Below, piece after piece: positions 1 to 11,200 of a DNA stretch of 64,000 nucleotides. This stretch comes from Alviniconcha marisindica (Eukaryota; Mollusca; Gastropoda; Provannidae). The position numbers and the translations under genes were made by a program. Position 1 is the stretch's first letter. Each line of letters begins with the position of its first letter. The stretch is from positions 137,001 through 201,000 of the forward strand of contig JABMCL010000570.1 in the NCBI GenBank assembly GCA_018857735.1. Reading direction: 5' to 3'. The notes below the pieces were generated by a model. The model had not been told where the DNA came from and made no database searches. It worked only from the letters and a program-made list of their open reading frames with translations.

Positions 1-1750
1 CCAGTCTCTCCAGACTTTAAATGCACCTCTACAGGGAAACTCCACGTCACAAACTTCCTTATGAAAGACCAGTTAAAACTCTGATTCCGGCATAAAAAGA
101 TCTCTATCAAATTTGAGTGTGCTGACATGTAGCACCTGCCCAGCCCCCACCTCCCCCCCCCCCACCCCAAGAAACTGGTGTGGCAGGCTTAAGGCCCAAG
201 TAACTCAGTGTGACCCAGGCTAACTTGGTTCACTGATGGACTGAAGCCCTAGCATTTTAGCATGGCCCTGGCTAAAAAAAATGGTGTGGCCCAAGTAACT
301 CAATGCGACCCAGGCTAACTTTGTTCATGACGGACTGAAGCCCTAGCATTTTAGTATTGCCCCGCTGAAGAAATTGGTGTAGCAGGCTTAAAGTCCAAGT
401 AACTCGGCATGACCCAGGCTAAACTGGTGCATGGCGGACTGACTGACAGTCACCTAGTGTGGTACAGGATAACTTGGTGCATGACAGGATGAAGCCCCAG
501 CATTCCAGCGAGGCCCAGGCTAAATTGCTGTGGCAGGGTGAAACACAAGTCACACAGTATGACCCAGGCTAACGTGGTGTGTCCCAGCTAAACTGGTGTA
601 TGTGTGGTAGGATAAAGCCCTAGTCGCATAGTGTGATCCAGGCTAACTTGGTGTGTCCCAGCTAAACTGGTGTACGTGTGGCAGGATAAAGCCCAAGTCG
701 CATAGTGTGATCCAGGCTAACTTGGTGTGGCCCAGCTAAACTGGTGTATGTGTGGCAGGATAAAGCCCAAGTCGCATAGTGTGATCCAGGCTAACTTGGT
801 GTGGCCCAGCTAAACTGATGTACGTGTGGCAGGATAAAGCCCAAGTCGCATAGTGTGATCCAGGCTAACTTGGTGTGGCCCAGCTAAACTGATGTACGTG
901 TGGCAGGATAAAGCCCAAGTCGCAGAGTGTGATCCAGGCTAACTTGGTGTGGCCCAGCTAAACTGGTGTACGTGTGGCAGGATAAAGCCCAAGTCGCAGA
1001 GTGTGATCCAGGCTAACTTGGTGTGGCCCAGCTAAACTGATGTACGTGTGGCAGGATAAAGCCCAAGTCGCATAGTGTGATCCAGGCTAACTTGGTGTGG
1101 CCCAGCTAAACTGATGTACGTGTGGCAGGATAAAGCCCAAGTCGCATAGTGTGATCCAGGCTAACTTGGTGTGGCCCAGCTAAACTGATGTATGTGTGGC
1201 AGGATAAAGCCCAAGTCGCATAGTGTGATCCAGGCTAACTTGGTGTGTACTTAAGCCCAAGCATTCTTAGAGTGTCCCAGACCAAGCTGGGGTGCCTGGC
1301 AACAAAGGGTAATCTAAAGGGTGCCAGGCAACTGAAATCTGTGGTGTGCCTGGCAACAACTGAAGCCTGGGGGGTGCCTGGCAACAACTGAAGCCTATGG
1401 GGTGCTAGGGAACCAGCGCAGTGCCAAGTGACCAGGACCACACCACTTCCAAACCCTGGCAAACATCGACTCCCAACTTCTTTCTTAGCATTCAAACCCA
1501 CAAAACTATCCAATCACAGCAGCAGACAATTAATGATCCCACACACGCAGTTCTTCCATCCATTTTATACAAGTAATAATGCAGAGATGTAAATGTATGT
1601 GGATAAAAAAATGACAAAGACACAGCACCAGCCACTGAGGTCAAGGTGAACTGACGCAAGCAAACCATACATGCACATCACTTCATCCCACGCAAATGTC
1701 AAGCCTGATGCACGTGCATATATATCATACATATATGCATACGCAGTGTT
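1..1750. repeat. 74-bp minisatellite and related degenerate repeats downstream of the rabaptin gene
   Basis: From about 590 to 1250 a 74-bp unit (containing AAAGCCCAAGTCGCA and CCAGCTAAACTG) recurs about nine times with few changes; from about 180 to 590 more diverged copies precede it. From 1288 to 1410 a different roughly 30-bp unit with GTGCCTGGCAAC recurs. No gene was seen in 1-1750. Confidence 0.9.
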
Positions 1751-2027
1751 TGATCACCACAAAGAGATCATGCCCTTTTTCAACAGACAACACACAGTTG
1801 CACACTCCTTATCCCAGCACTATAAAACGGGGGTAGCATCTGATGCAGACGTACACACTCCTTCGTCTGATGAAGACACAAAAGGAAGCCGGTCACACAC
1901 ACATCGCACCTTCCCCGAAACACTCCCAAAATGCCTGGCACCAGGAGGGAACAGACGCAGAGAAGCAGTCCCGCTGGCCAGTCCCACGCAGCCCAGCTGA
2001 CGCAGCGACAAAGCTGCCGGCCACAGC

Positions 2028-2530
2028 CCAGTCCCAACGCTTGCACTGCACCAGTGAGTCAAGTGAGCTGACAACGTCACAACAGGTGAACGGTGAAGAA
2101 TGAAAAGGTAGGCAGTCCCACGCAGCCCAGGTGATGCCGCAACAAAGCTGCCAGCCACAGTCCAGTCCCAACACTTGTGCTGCGCAAGTGAGTTGCGCGA
2201 GCTGACAACGTCACAACAGGTGGTGAACGGTGAAGAATGAAAAGGTAGTCGGTCCCACACAGCCCAGTCCCAACGCTTGCAATGCACCCGCAAGTTGAGT
2301 GAGATGATGACATCATAACAGGTGGTGAATGGTGAAGAATGAAAAGGTAGGCGGTCCCACACAGCCCAGTCCCAACGCTTGCAATGCACCCGCAAGTCGA
2401 GTGAAATGACGACGTCACAACAGGCGGTGAACGGTGAAGAATGAAAAGGTAGGCGGTCCCACACAGCCCAGCCCAGTTCCAAAGTCACAACAGGCGGTGA
2501 ACGGTGAAGAATGAAACGGTAGGCAGAGCC
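2028..2530. repeat. Minisatellite, roughly 90-130-bp unit
   Basis: About five copies of a unit built from GGTGAAGAATGAAAAGGTAGG, CCCACACAGCCCAGTCCCAA, and a cAMP-element-like TGACGTCA-type core (ACGTCACAACAGG). Copies differ by small deletions. It lies downstream of the rabaptin stop codon. Confidence 0.85.
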
Positions 2531-2754
2531 CCCGAGCCAGAGAAGTGCAGCATCAGTCTCCACTTCCATCCAGAGTTCCCAAGCGAAGTTGAAAAGAAAA
2601 AAAACACCCAAAACACACACTTGGTAACATCACAAACACTTCACTGCAGTCTTGAGTAGGTTTGAGTAGATGTTTTTTTCTTGCACAGAGGTGCTAGGTT
2701 CAGGCCAGGTGTGTGAGCCGCCAAACGCTGGCAGGAGGGAAGGGGAGGGAGCCA

Positions 2755-3705
2755 CCAGTCTGGGGCAGGGGTGAGAAGGGGAAGTGTACAGACTGGGGAG
2801 GGGGGTGGAAGCTCAGAGAAATATGTGGGAGGAGAGGGGAGAGGATGTCAGTCTGGGATGGGGGTGAGAAGAGGACGCCGAGAAGGGGAGGTGTACAGAC
2901 TGGGGAGGAGGGGGGAGGGGGGCATATGCCCAGAGAAATATGTGGGAGGAGAGGGGAGAGGATGTCAGTCTGGGGTGGGGGTGAGAAGGGGAGGTGTACA
3001 GACTGGGAGGGGGGGGGGGCGCATATGCCCAGAGAAATATGTGGGAGGAGAGGGGAGAGGGTGTCAGTCTGGGGCAGGGGTGAGAAGGGGAGGTGTACAG
3101 ACTGGGGAGGAGGGGGGAGGGGAGGAAGGGGGAGGGGAGGGGGGCGTAAGCCCAGGGAAATATGTGGGAGGAGAGGGGAGAGGGTGTCAATCTGGAGTGG
3201 GGTGAGAAGGGGAGGTGTAGAGACTTTCAAGCGAAAGGAAATATGGGGGAGGGGGAGGAAGGGGACATTAGTCTGGGATGGTGGTGATGGGTGAGGAGGG
3301 GGTGAGAAGGAGGGTGTATAGACTGGGGGGGGGGGGGGGGGGGGGGCAGCAATGGGGGATGGGGAGGGAAGGACATCAGTCTGGCATGGGTGTGTGGAGT
3401 GGGTGAGAAGGGGAGGTGCGCAAACTGGGGAAGTGGACACAAGCAAAGGGAAACATGGAGGAGGGGAACATTGTCTGCTTTAGTGTGGGGAGGGGGGTGG
3501 GGATTCTCAGCTACAACAAGATTTATGCTCTCTGACCAGGAGTCTATGTGTGTGTGTGGGGGGGGGTGGGGGGTGGAGGGGGGGGGTGGGGGTGGGGGGG
3601 GGCTAGGTGGAGAGAAGATACCAATCAGGGGCTTGGATGCTGAAAATGAAAGAGGGTGCTGTGTGTGTGACCAGGAGTGGGGGGGGGGGGGGGGGGTCTC
3701 TGAGC
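2755..3705. repeat. G-rich minisatellite and poly-G tracts downstream of rabaptin
   Basis: Units of about 100-125 bp containing GGGGAGGTGTACAGACTGGG and GAAATATGTGGGAGGAGAGG recur five to six times from 2755 to 3435. They are followed by G runs at about 3327-3346, 3558-3602 and 3679-3697. The plus strand is almost all purine plus T, so the minus-strand transcript would be C-rich here. Quadruplex or triplex formation is possible. Confidence 0.88.
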
Positions 3706-3763
3706 TAAAGTAGGATGTCTTTGACCAGGACTGGGAGGAGGAGGGTGCAGGGGGGGAACAATA

Positions 3764-3931
3764 TTAATCTGGGGTGGCCGGGGGCTCTGTGCTGAAGTAG
3801 GGCGTAGCATCTTTGACTAGGATGGTGTGGCAGACATCACAGACCTTGGCAGCACGGCCGTTTGGACCGCTGTTGACAGACTTGGTGGTACAGTCAGCAC
3901 AGAAGATGCGTCCACAGTGTCGGCAGTGGTG
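3764..3931 (-). CDS. RABEP1: Rabaptin coding exon 22 (residues 909-963), second half of FYVE and stop
   Basis: Acceptor GTCTTCAG; stop TAA at 3766-3764. It encodes HHCRHCGRIFCADC and KVCDVCHTILVK, completing the R/K-HHCRxCG PI3P-binding motif and the last six of eight Cys zinc ligands (KVC in place of RVC). A short acidic, proline-rich tail ends PATPD. Confidence 0.96.
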   Translation of the reverse strand, partial: HHCRHCGRIFCADCTTKSVNSGPNGRAAKVCDVCHTILVKDATPYFSTEPPATPD

Positions 3932-5313
3932 CTGAAGACAGACCAACAGACCACCACACACTTAGTTTCAACTGTATTCAGTTCAGCAGCAGTAATTTCA
4001 TCCCACAAGGGATGAATAAAGTGCTATTGAACTGATCTGAAACTGAGTTCAAGGTACACCACTAATAGACTTTTATATGAGGTACAGGCAGACCTCTTCT
4101 TAGCATCTGACAGACACAACATGATTAGAATCTTCCCCTCCCCCCACCCGACCCCCCCTTTCAATTTCATCTTTTGTGCCTTGGAAAAGTTTTACCTGTC
4201 AAAGATCCCTAGGCACTTGGAAACTGAAGAGTTGGGGAAGATTCCCCAGGGCAGCTGCCTTGGCAAAATTAGCAAATGATCCCCATAGCACAATAGGTAG
4301 ACACTAAAGAACCTCTTTGACTAATAAGACTGGATAGTACTGCTAATGTGACTGCTGTAACCGTATGCAGGTAAACACTGAAACTACACCTACTGGTATG
4401 ACCGGGTATAGTGCTGCTCTCATGGCTTAAACACTAAAACTCTACACCTGCTGGCAGGACTGGGTATAGTGCTGCTCTCATAGCTTAAACACCAAACCTC
4501 TGCACCTACTGGTAGGACTGGATATTGTGCTGCTCTTGTGGTTGCTCTGGCCTTTCCCAGGTAAACACTGAAACTCTACACCTACTGATAGGACTAGGTA
4601 TAGAGCTGCTCTTGTGGCTGCTGTAGCTGTATCCAGGTAAGCACTGAAACTCAATACCTGCTGGTAGGACTGGGCATAAGGCTGCTCTTGTGGCTGCTGT
4701 AACCATATCCAGGTAAGCACTAAAACTCTACACCTACTGGTAGGACTGGGTATAGTGCTGCTCTCGTGGCTGCTGTACCCAAGTAAACACTGAAAGTCTA
4801 TACCTGCTGGTAGGATTGGGTATAGTGCTGCTCTTGTGGCTGCTGTAACCATATCCAGGTAAGCACTAAAACTCTACACCTACTGGCAGGACTGGGTATA
4901 GCGCTGCTCTTGTGGCTGCTGTAACCATATCCAGGTAAGCACTAAAACTCTACACCTACTGGCAGGACTGGGTATAGCGCTGCTCTTGTGGCTGCTGTAA
5001 CCATATCCAGGTAAGCACTAAAACTCTACACCTACTGGCAGGACTGGGTATAGAGCTGCTCTTGTGGCTGCTGTAACCATATCCAGGTAAGCACTAAAAC
5101 TCTACACCTACTGGTAGGACTTGGTATAGCACTGCTTTCATGGCTGCTGTAGCTGTACCCAGGTAGATACTACAACTCCACATACACTGGCAGGACTGGG
5201 TGGTCAATACCCTCTGACTGGGGCTGGTGCATTGTGTATAACCCTCTCTCATTATGATACACTTTACATGCACACACACACACACATTACACACACACAC
5301 ACACATACACTAC

Positions 5314-5385
<72 letters not shown>

Positions 5386-7204
5386 CACACACACAGACAC
5401 ACACACACACACACACATGGCTTTGCGATTGCTCCTCAGACCAGAAACTGACTTTTCGTTTGGTGACGGAGAAAGACTGTCGGCAGTTGTTGCAGTCCTC
5501 CACATCATCTTCATGCTGCCACCGGACTTCATTCTCTGCCTGGCGAATCTTCTCCAGCTGAATCTGAGCCCAGGAGGAAACAATGTCAATACACCTGTGC
5601 ATGTCACACAAATATTTCTCTGAAATAAGTAAGTGAATGAATGCACGAATGTGCATAAATGAGTGTTTGTGTGCGTGTGTGTGTGCGCGAGCGCGCATGC
5701 ACTCATGCATGTGTATGCCCATGTGTGCATGTATGCACAGGTTTGCCGTTCCCATCCCAAACATCCCACTATCAGTTTCAGTATGATCCATTCTCACCCC
5801 TGTTCAACATCCACACTGTTTAGGCAAGATACATTCTCACCCCTATTTAACATCCGCACTGTTTACTTTAGGCGTGATCCATTCTCACCCCTGTTCAACA
5901 TCCACACTGTTGAGTTTAGATGGCATCCATTCTCACCCCTGTTTAACATCCACACGGTTTAATTCACACAGGACTGACAGGCACAAGAAGGTACCTGAAG
6001 TGACTGTGACAGTTTGACAAAGAAGACTGACAGGCACAAGAAGGTACCTGAAGTGACTGTGACAGTTTGACAAAGAAGACTGACAGGCACAAGAAGGTAC
6101 CTGAAGTGACTGTGACAGTTTGACAAAGAAGACTGACAGGCACAAGAAGGTACCTGAAGTGACTGTGACAGTTTGACAAAGAAGACTGACAGGCACAAGA
6201 AGGTACCTGAAGTGACTGTGACAGTTTGACAAAGAAGACTGACAGGCACAAGAAGGTACCTGAAGTGACTGTGACAGTTTGACAAACAAACTGACAGGCA
6301 CAAGAAGGTACCTGAAGTGACTGTGACAGTTTGACAAAGAACACTGACAGGCACAAGAAGGTACCTGAAGTGACTGTGACAGTTTGACAAACAAACTGAC
6401 AGGCACAAGAAGGTACCTGAAGTGACTGTGACAGTTTGACAAAGAACACTGACAGGCACAAGAAGGTACCTGAAGTGACTGTGACAGTTTGACAAAGAAG
6501 ACTGACAGGCACAAGAAGGTACCTGAAGTGACTGTGACAGTTTGACAAAGAAGACTGACAGGCACAAGAAGGTACCTGAAGTGACTGTGACAGTTTGACA
6601 AAGAAGACTGACAGGCACAAGAAGGTACCTGAAGTGACTGTGACAGTTTGACAAAGAGACTGACAGGCACAAGAAGGTACCTGAAGTGACTGTGACAGTT
6701 TGACAAAGAAGACTGACAGGCACGAGAAGGTACCTGAAGTGACTGTGACAGTTTGACAAAGTCACGCTGCACAGCTTCACTGTTGTCCAGGTCCACCTGC
6801 AGGGACTGGATCTTGCTGCGCAGCTTCTGGGCTTCTTCGTCTGCTTGAGTCTGGGACACAAGAGATTTGGGCGTCAGCTAGAAACATGCAAAGTGAATGC
6901 AAACAGACATAAGTAAAAACAGGAGATCCTGTTAAACATACCCCCCCCCCCCCACCCAAAAAACCCCACAACACTTCCTAAAATACATGCCCCCCCCCCC
7001 CCCCCCCCCCCCCCCACCTGAGGCCTGGAAAAATTAAACAAATAAATCAGCAGAACATGGTCTACCAGCTATGTACATCAATGATCAACCATTAAAATTT
7101 CAGTCACAAATTTATCAGTCCATCAATACATTAATTAATCAACTGATGCCATTTATTCACATGCTCCCATTTGTCAAATGCACATGGTGCATTACTATTA
7201 TGTG

Positions 7205-7237
<33 letters not shown>

Positions 7238-8193
7238 CGTGCGTGCATGCGTGCGCATATGCTTTCTGTATAGATGTGCCATGTGTGCCTCACATGACAG
7301 TGTGTTGTGCATGTGTGTGTCCAATATCAGTGCACATGTGCTCACTGTGCATGTGTGTGTGCATATGTATTTGCAGAATGTATGTGTGTATGTGTGCATG
7401 TGCATACATGCATGTGTGTGCATGTGCATGCATGCATGCATGTGTGTGTGCATGAATGCACACAGGGGTGGGTGTGCATGCATACATGCATGTGTGTACG
7501 TGCATGTACACACATGTACTGTGTGTTCACATGCCTGTGTGCATGTACATGTCTGTGTGCACATGCTGCATGTGTACACATGTGCCTGTGTGCGTGTGCT
7601 TCACAACACTGATATTCTTCACCTTGCCCATCTCTGCCTCCTCCACCCGCTGCTGCAAGGCTCCAATCAGCTGTTTCGACTTGGCTTGGATGCTCTTCAG
7701 CGACGCCTCAGACTCCCGGTACTTCGTCTCCATCTCTGCCCTCACTGCACTCTCACGCTCTAGGTCAGCCTTCATCTTGTCCAGAAGGTCTGGGGGGAAA
7801 TGATACAGGGATTGAATGAGTCCTGCCACACAACGCCCTCAGTCAAGGTCTTCCTTGCAGACTTAGTTCAGCCACAATTGCTGAGCTAAATAAATGAATG
7901 CCTAAATATGTTGGCTGTATTCACTCCCCCACGTTAGGATCACTTTCAACCACATCCGTCTCTCGTCAAGGTGCGCAGTGTGACATGAACGTACCAGACA
8001 CGTGAGACTGCAAATGGCAAAAAAAAGTCTGAAATCCCCTGCAGTTCATTTTGAAATACGCTACAGAAGGATTTAATGGAGCTCACGCCCTAAAAATCCA
8101 TTTGATTTGAGAATAAAATCTGAACAAGCTAATGTTTGTTGCACTCAGCTTTTCACCCACATGCTTGTAATGTTTTGGGTCTTCTTCTTCTTC

Positions 8194-8259
<66 letters not shown>

Positions 8260-11200
8260 GTTTTTGGCACAAATATAGTTACAAGTCCCTAAAAGTAAAA
8301 CAGCATGTATTCGTTGGCTTTGGACTTGAGTGAGCTGATCTCTTGACTAAGCACTTGTGTCGTGTTTCAAAAAACATGTTTACTGGCTTTGGACTGGAGC
8401 ATGCTCATCTGATTAAGCATTTTCTATGTGTATACAAAAATGAGCATTTACTGGCTTTGCACTAAGCATGCTGATCTCCTGACTGAGCATTTGTCATGTG
8501 TATACAGAAAGTGTTTACTGGCTCTGGACTCGAGCATGCTCATCTGACTAAGCATGTTCCATGTGTATACAAAATAGGTATTTACAGGCTTTGCAATGAG
8601 CATGCCAATCTCCTGATTAAGTATTTATCACGTGTATACAAAAAGTGTTTCCTCGCTTTGGACTACAGCATGTTTATCTCTTGACTAAGCATTTGTCACG
8701 TGTGTACAAAATGAGTATTTAGCAGCTTTTGACTGGACCATGCTGATCTTCTGACTAATCATTTGTCACATGTATACAAAATGAGCATTTACTGGCTTTA
8801 GACTGAAGCATGAAGATCTCCTGACTGAGCATTTGTCACATGCATACAAAAAGATTGTTTACTGGCTTTGGCCTGGAGCATGCTGATCTCTTCACAGAGC
8901 ATTTGTCACAAACATAATACAAAATGAGTGTTTACTGACTTTGGCCTGGAGTGCGCTGACCTCCTCACAAAGCATTCATCACAAGCATACAAAATGAGCG
9001 TTTACTGGCTTTGGCCTGGAGTGTGCTGACCTCCTCACAAAGCATTCGTCACAAGCATACAAAATGGGTGCTTACTGGCTTTGGCCTGGAGTGTGCTGAC
9101 CTCCTCACAGAGCATTCATCACAAGCATAATACAAAATGAGTATTTACTGGCTTTGGCCTGGAGTGTGTAGACCTTGTCACAGAGCATTCATCACAAGCG
9201 TAATACAAAATGAGTGTTTACTGGCTTTGGCCTGGAGCGTGCTGACCTCCTCACAGTGCATTCATTGCAAGCATAATACAAAATGAGTGTTTACTGGCTT
9301 TGGCCTGGAGCGCGCTGATCTCCTCACAGTGCATTCATCACAAGCGTAATACAAAATGAACGTTTACTGGCTCTGGCCTGGAGCGCGCTGATCTCCTGAC
9401 TGAGCGTGTCCTCCATGCGTTGCTTCTCCTCCTGCTCCGACAGGAGCTGTGACCTCAGGAACACCTGCTCGCTCTTCAGCGTCTCCTCCCCGTGCTCCTT
9501 GGCAACCTTGGCTGCGATGATCTCTTCCCGGTACTTCAGCAGCAGCAGCTGCATTTCCTGAGCAAAGAAAAAACAGGATAATAATGATAATAATACAGTA
9601 TTTTTTTGTTTTGTTTTAGCACAGACCTCTTTAGATTTTTTTTAGCATAAACCTCATTAGAGTCTTCCAAACTCCTGGACAGGAAAACAACATAGCTCCA
9701 CCCAAAACAGATAAGCGGCTTAGCTTTGCACTTTACTTCTCATCGTTTCTAACCATTTCGCTGTTGTTTAAGTATCGTTTTTTTTAGCTTGACAAAGGGG
9801 TTTGCCCCAAAAATTTGCTGGTTTTGTCTTGTCCTAATAGATAGCGTTCTTTTGAATTTTTACGTGTTTGGATCACCTTTAGCACAAACCCTTAAAAACT
9901 CTAAATGCCTTACAATTGAAGGTGGAGGGGGTAGCATTACACAGAAGTTCTCCAAAGTCTCTCTGAATAAATATGAAGAAGAAAAAAGATGCATAGACAC
10001 CCCCCCCCCCCCCCCAACTCCTGCCCCCATGGATTTGACCTACCCTTCGTTCCCCCAAACCCACATTCTCCCTTTTCTTGCCCTCCTCCTCCAGGTACAG
10101 GAAAGGTATCAGCAAACTCACCTCTAAATTGTTGGGTAAGTTGATGTCCTCGTTTTGTAGCTGTTGAGCAGTTTTGGAATGTTTACCGACCAAGTTGTCA
10201 TTCTCGTCTTGCAACTTTGTTAACTGCACAAAACAGCACAGGCATGTAAGGACAAAAACAGCACAGGCACGTACACACACACACACACATGTAAAACTGC
10301 AATCTTTGTTACATGCGACAACCTGCAATGTCAGCATGCTGTCTTTACTGGACTGCAATTCAGGTACGCTAGCACCACGAGTGCTAGTCCTTCGTTCCAG
10401 GTTCATGTCTGTTTATTTATATGAACACTTGTTGAGAACCTCATCTCAAGATGAGCCCTAAGCGCTTCACGGTGGCAACTACAGCGCTATTCTCTGCTTC
10501 CAGGCCATCATATGTGACTCTGAATGAGTGACTGTAGCTTTACACAGCGTGTTCTGAATATCCACCAAAGTGGTTGCGGAGCTGTGTAATTGTTACATGA
10601 CTGGTGCCACTTGACAGTCCATCACAGGAAAATTGGGTTGTTTTCTCTGATCTGTGCACTGCTGTCCCAATGGAACCACCCCTTCTGCCATCAGCATCTC
10701 ATAGCCTTGGGAATAATTCAACAACCTACACCTGCTGTCAACAGCTATTGTGAATAATTCAACAACCTATACCTGCTGTCAACAGCTATTGTGAATAATT
10801 AAACAACCTGTAACTGCTGTCAGCAGCTATTATGAATAATTCAACAACCTATACCTGCTGTCAACAGCTATTGTGAATAATTAACCTGTAGCTGCTGTCA
10901 GCAGCTATTGTGAATAATTCAACAACCTATACCTGCTGTCAACAATTCAACAACCTATACCTGCTGTCAACAATTCAACAACCTATACCTGCTGTCAACA
11001 GCTATCAGCACTGACGCTGTAAATAACACGGTCGTTACCTGCTGGTACCTCATAACAGACATCAGATTCCGAAGTGTCAGTTTTGACAGAAATTCACAAA
11101 TCTATGACTAAGAAGAAGAAGGAGAGAAAAAAACATAGAAAGCACCCAAAGTACAGTTTTGCACATTTATACATTGCTGAAATGTACGTTAGTGTGGTTT

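Noticed and set aside
590..1250. CRISPR array
   Set aside because: The 74-bp units are directly adjacent without unique spacers; eukaryotic minisatellite.
1820..2620. A 266-codon minus-strand frame with repeated LPFHSSPFT
   Set aside because: It follows the minisatellite at 2028-2530 and has no family similarity.
2700..3446. Overlapping Pro-rich and Gly/Arg-rich frames on both strands
   Set aside because: Produced by the purine-rich repeat array; no start context or domain.
5933..6861. A 300-codon minus-strand frame across the 53-bp array (FVKLSQSLQVPSCACQ repeats)
   Set aside because: The first 40 codons are rabaptin exon 20; the rest is the tandem array read past the exon 20 donor. A consensus donor and the next conserved exon show that it is normally intron.
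11042..11075. Possible small exon ending CCAGCAG|GTAACG on the minus strand
   Set aside because: Exons 15, 16 and 17 give an ungapped match to the family, leaving no room for another exon here.
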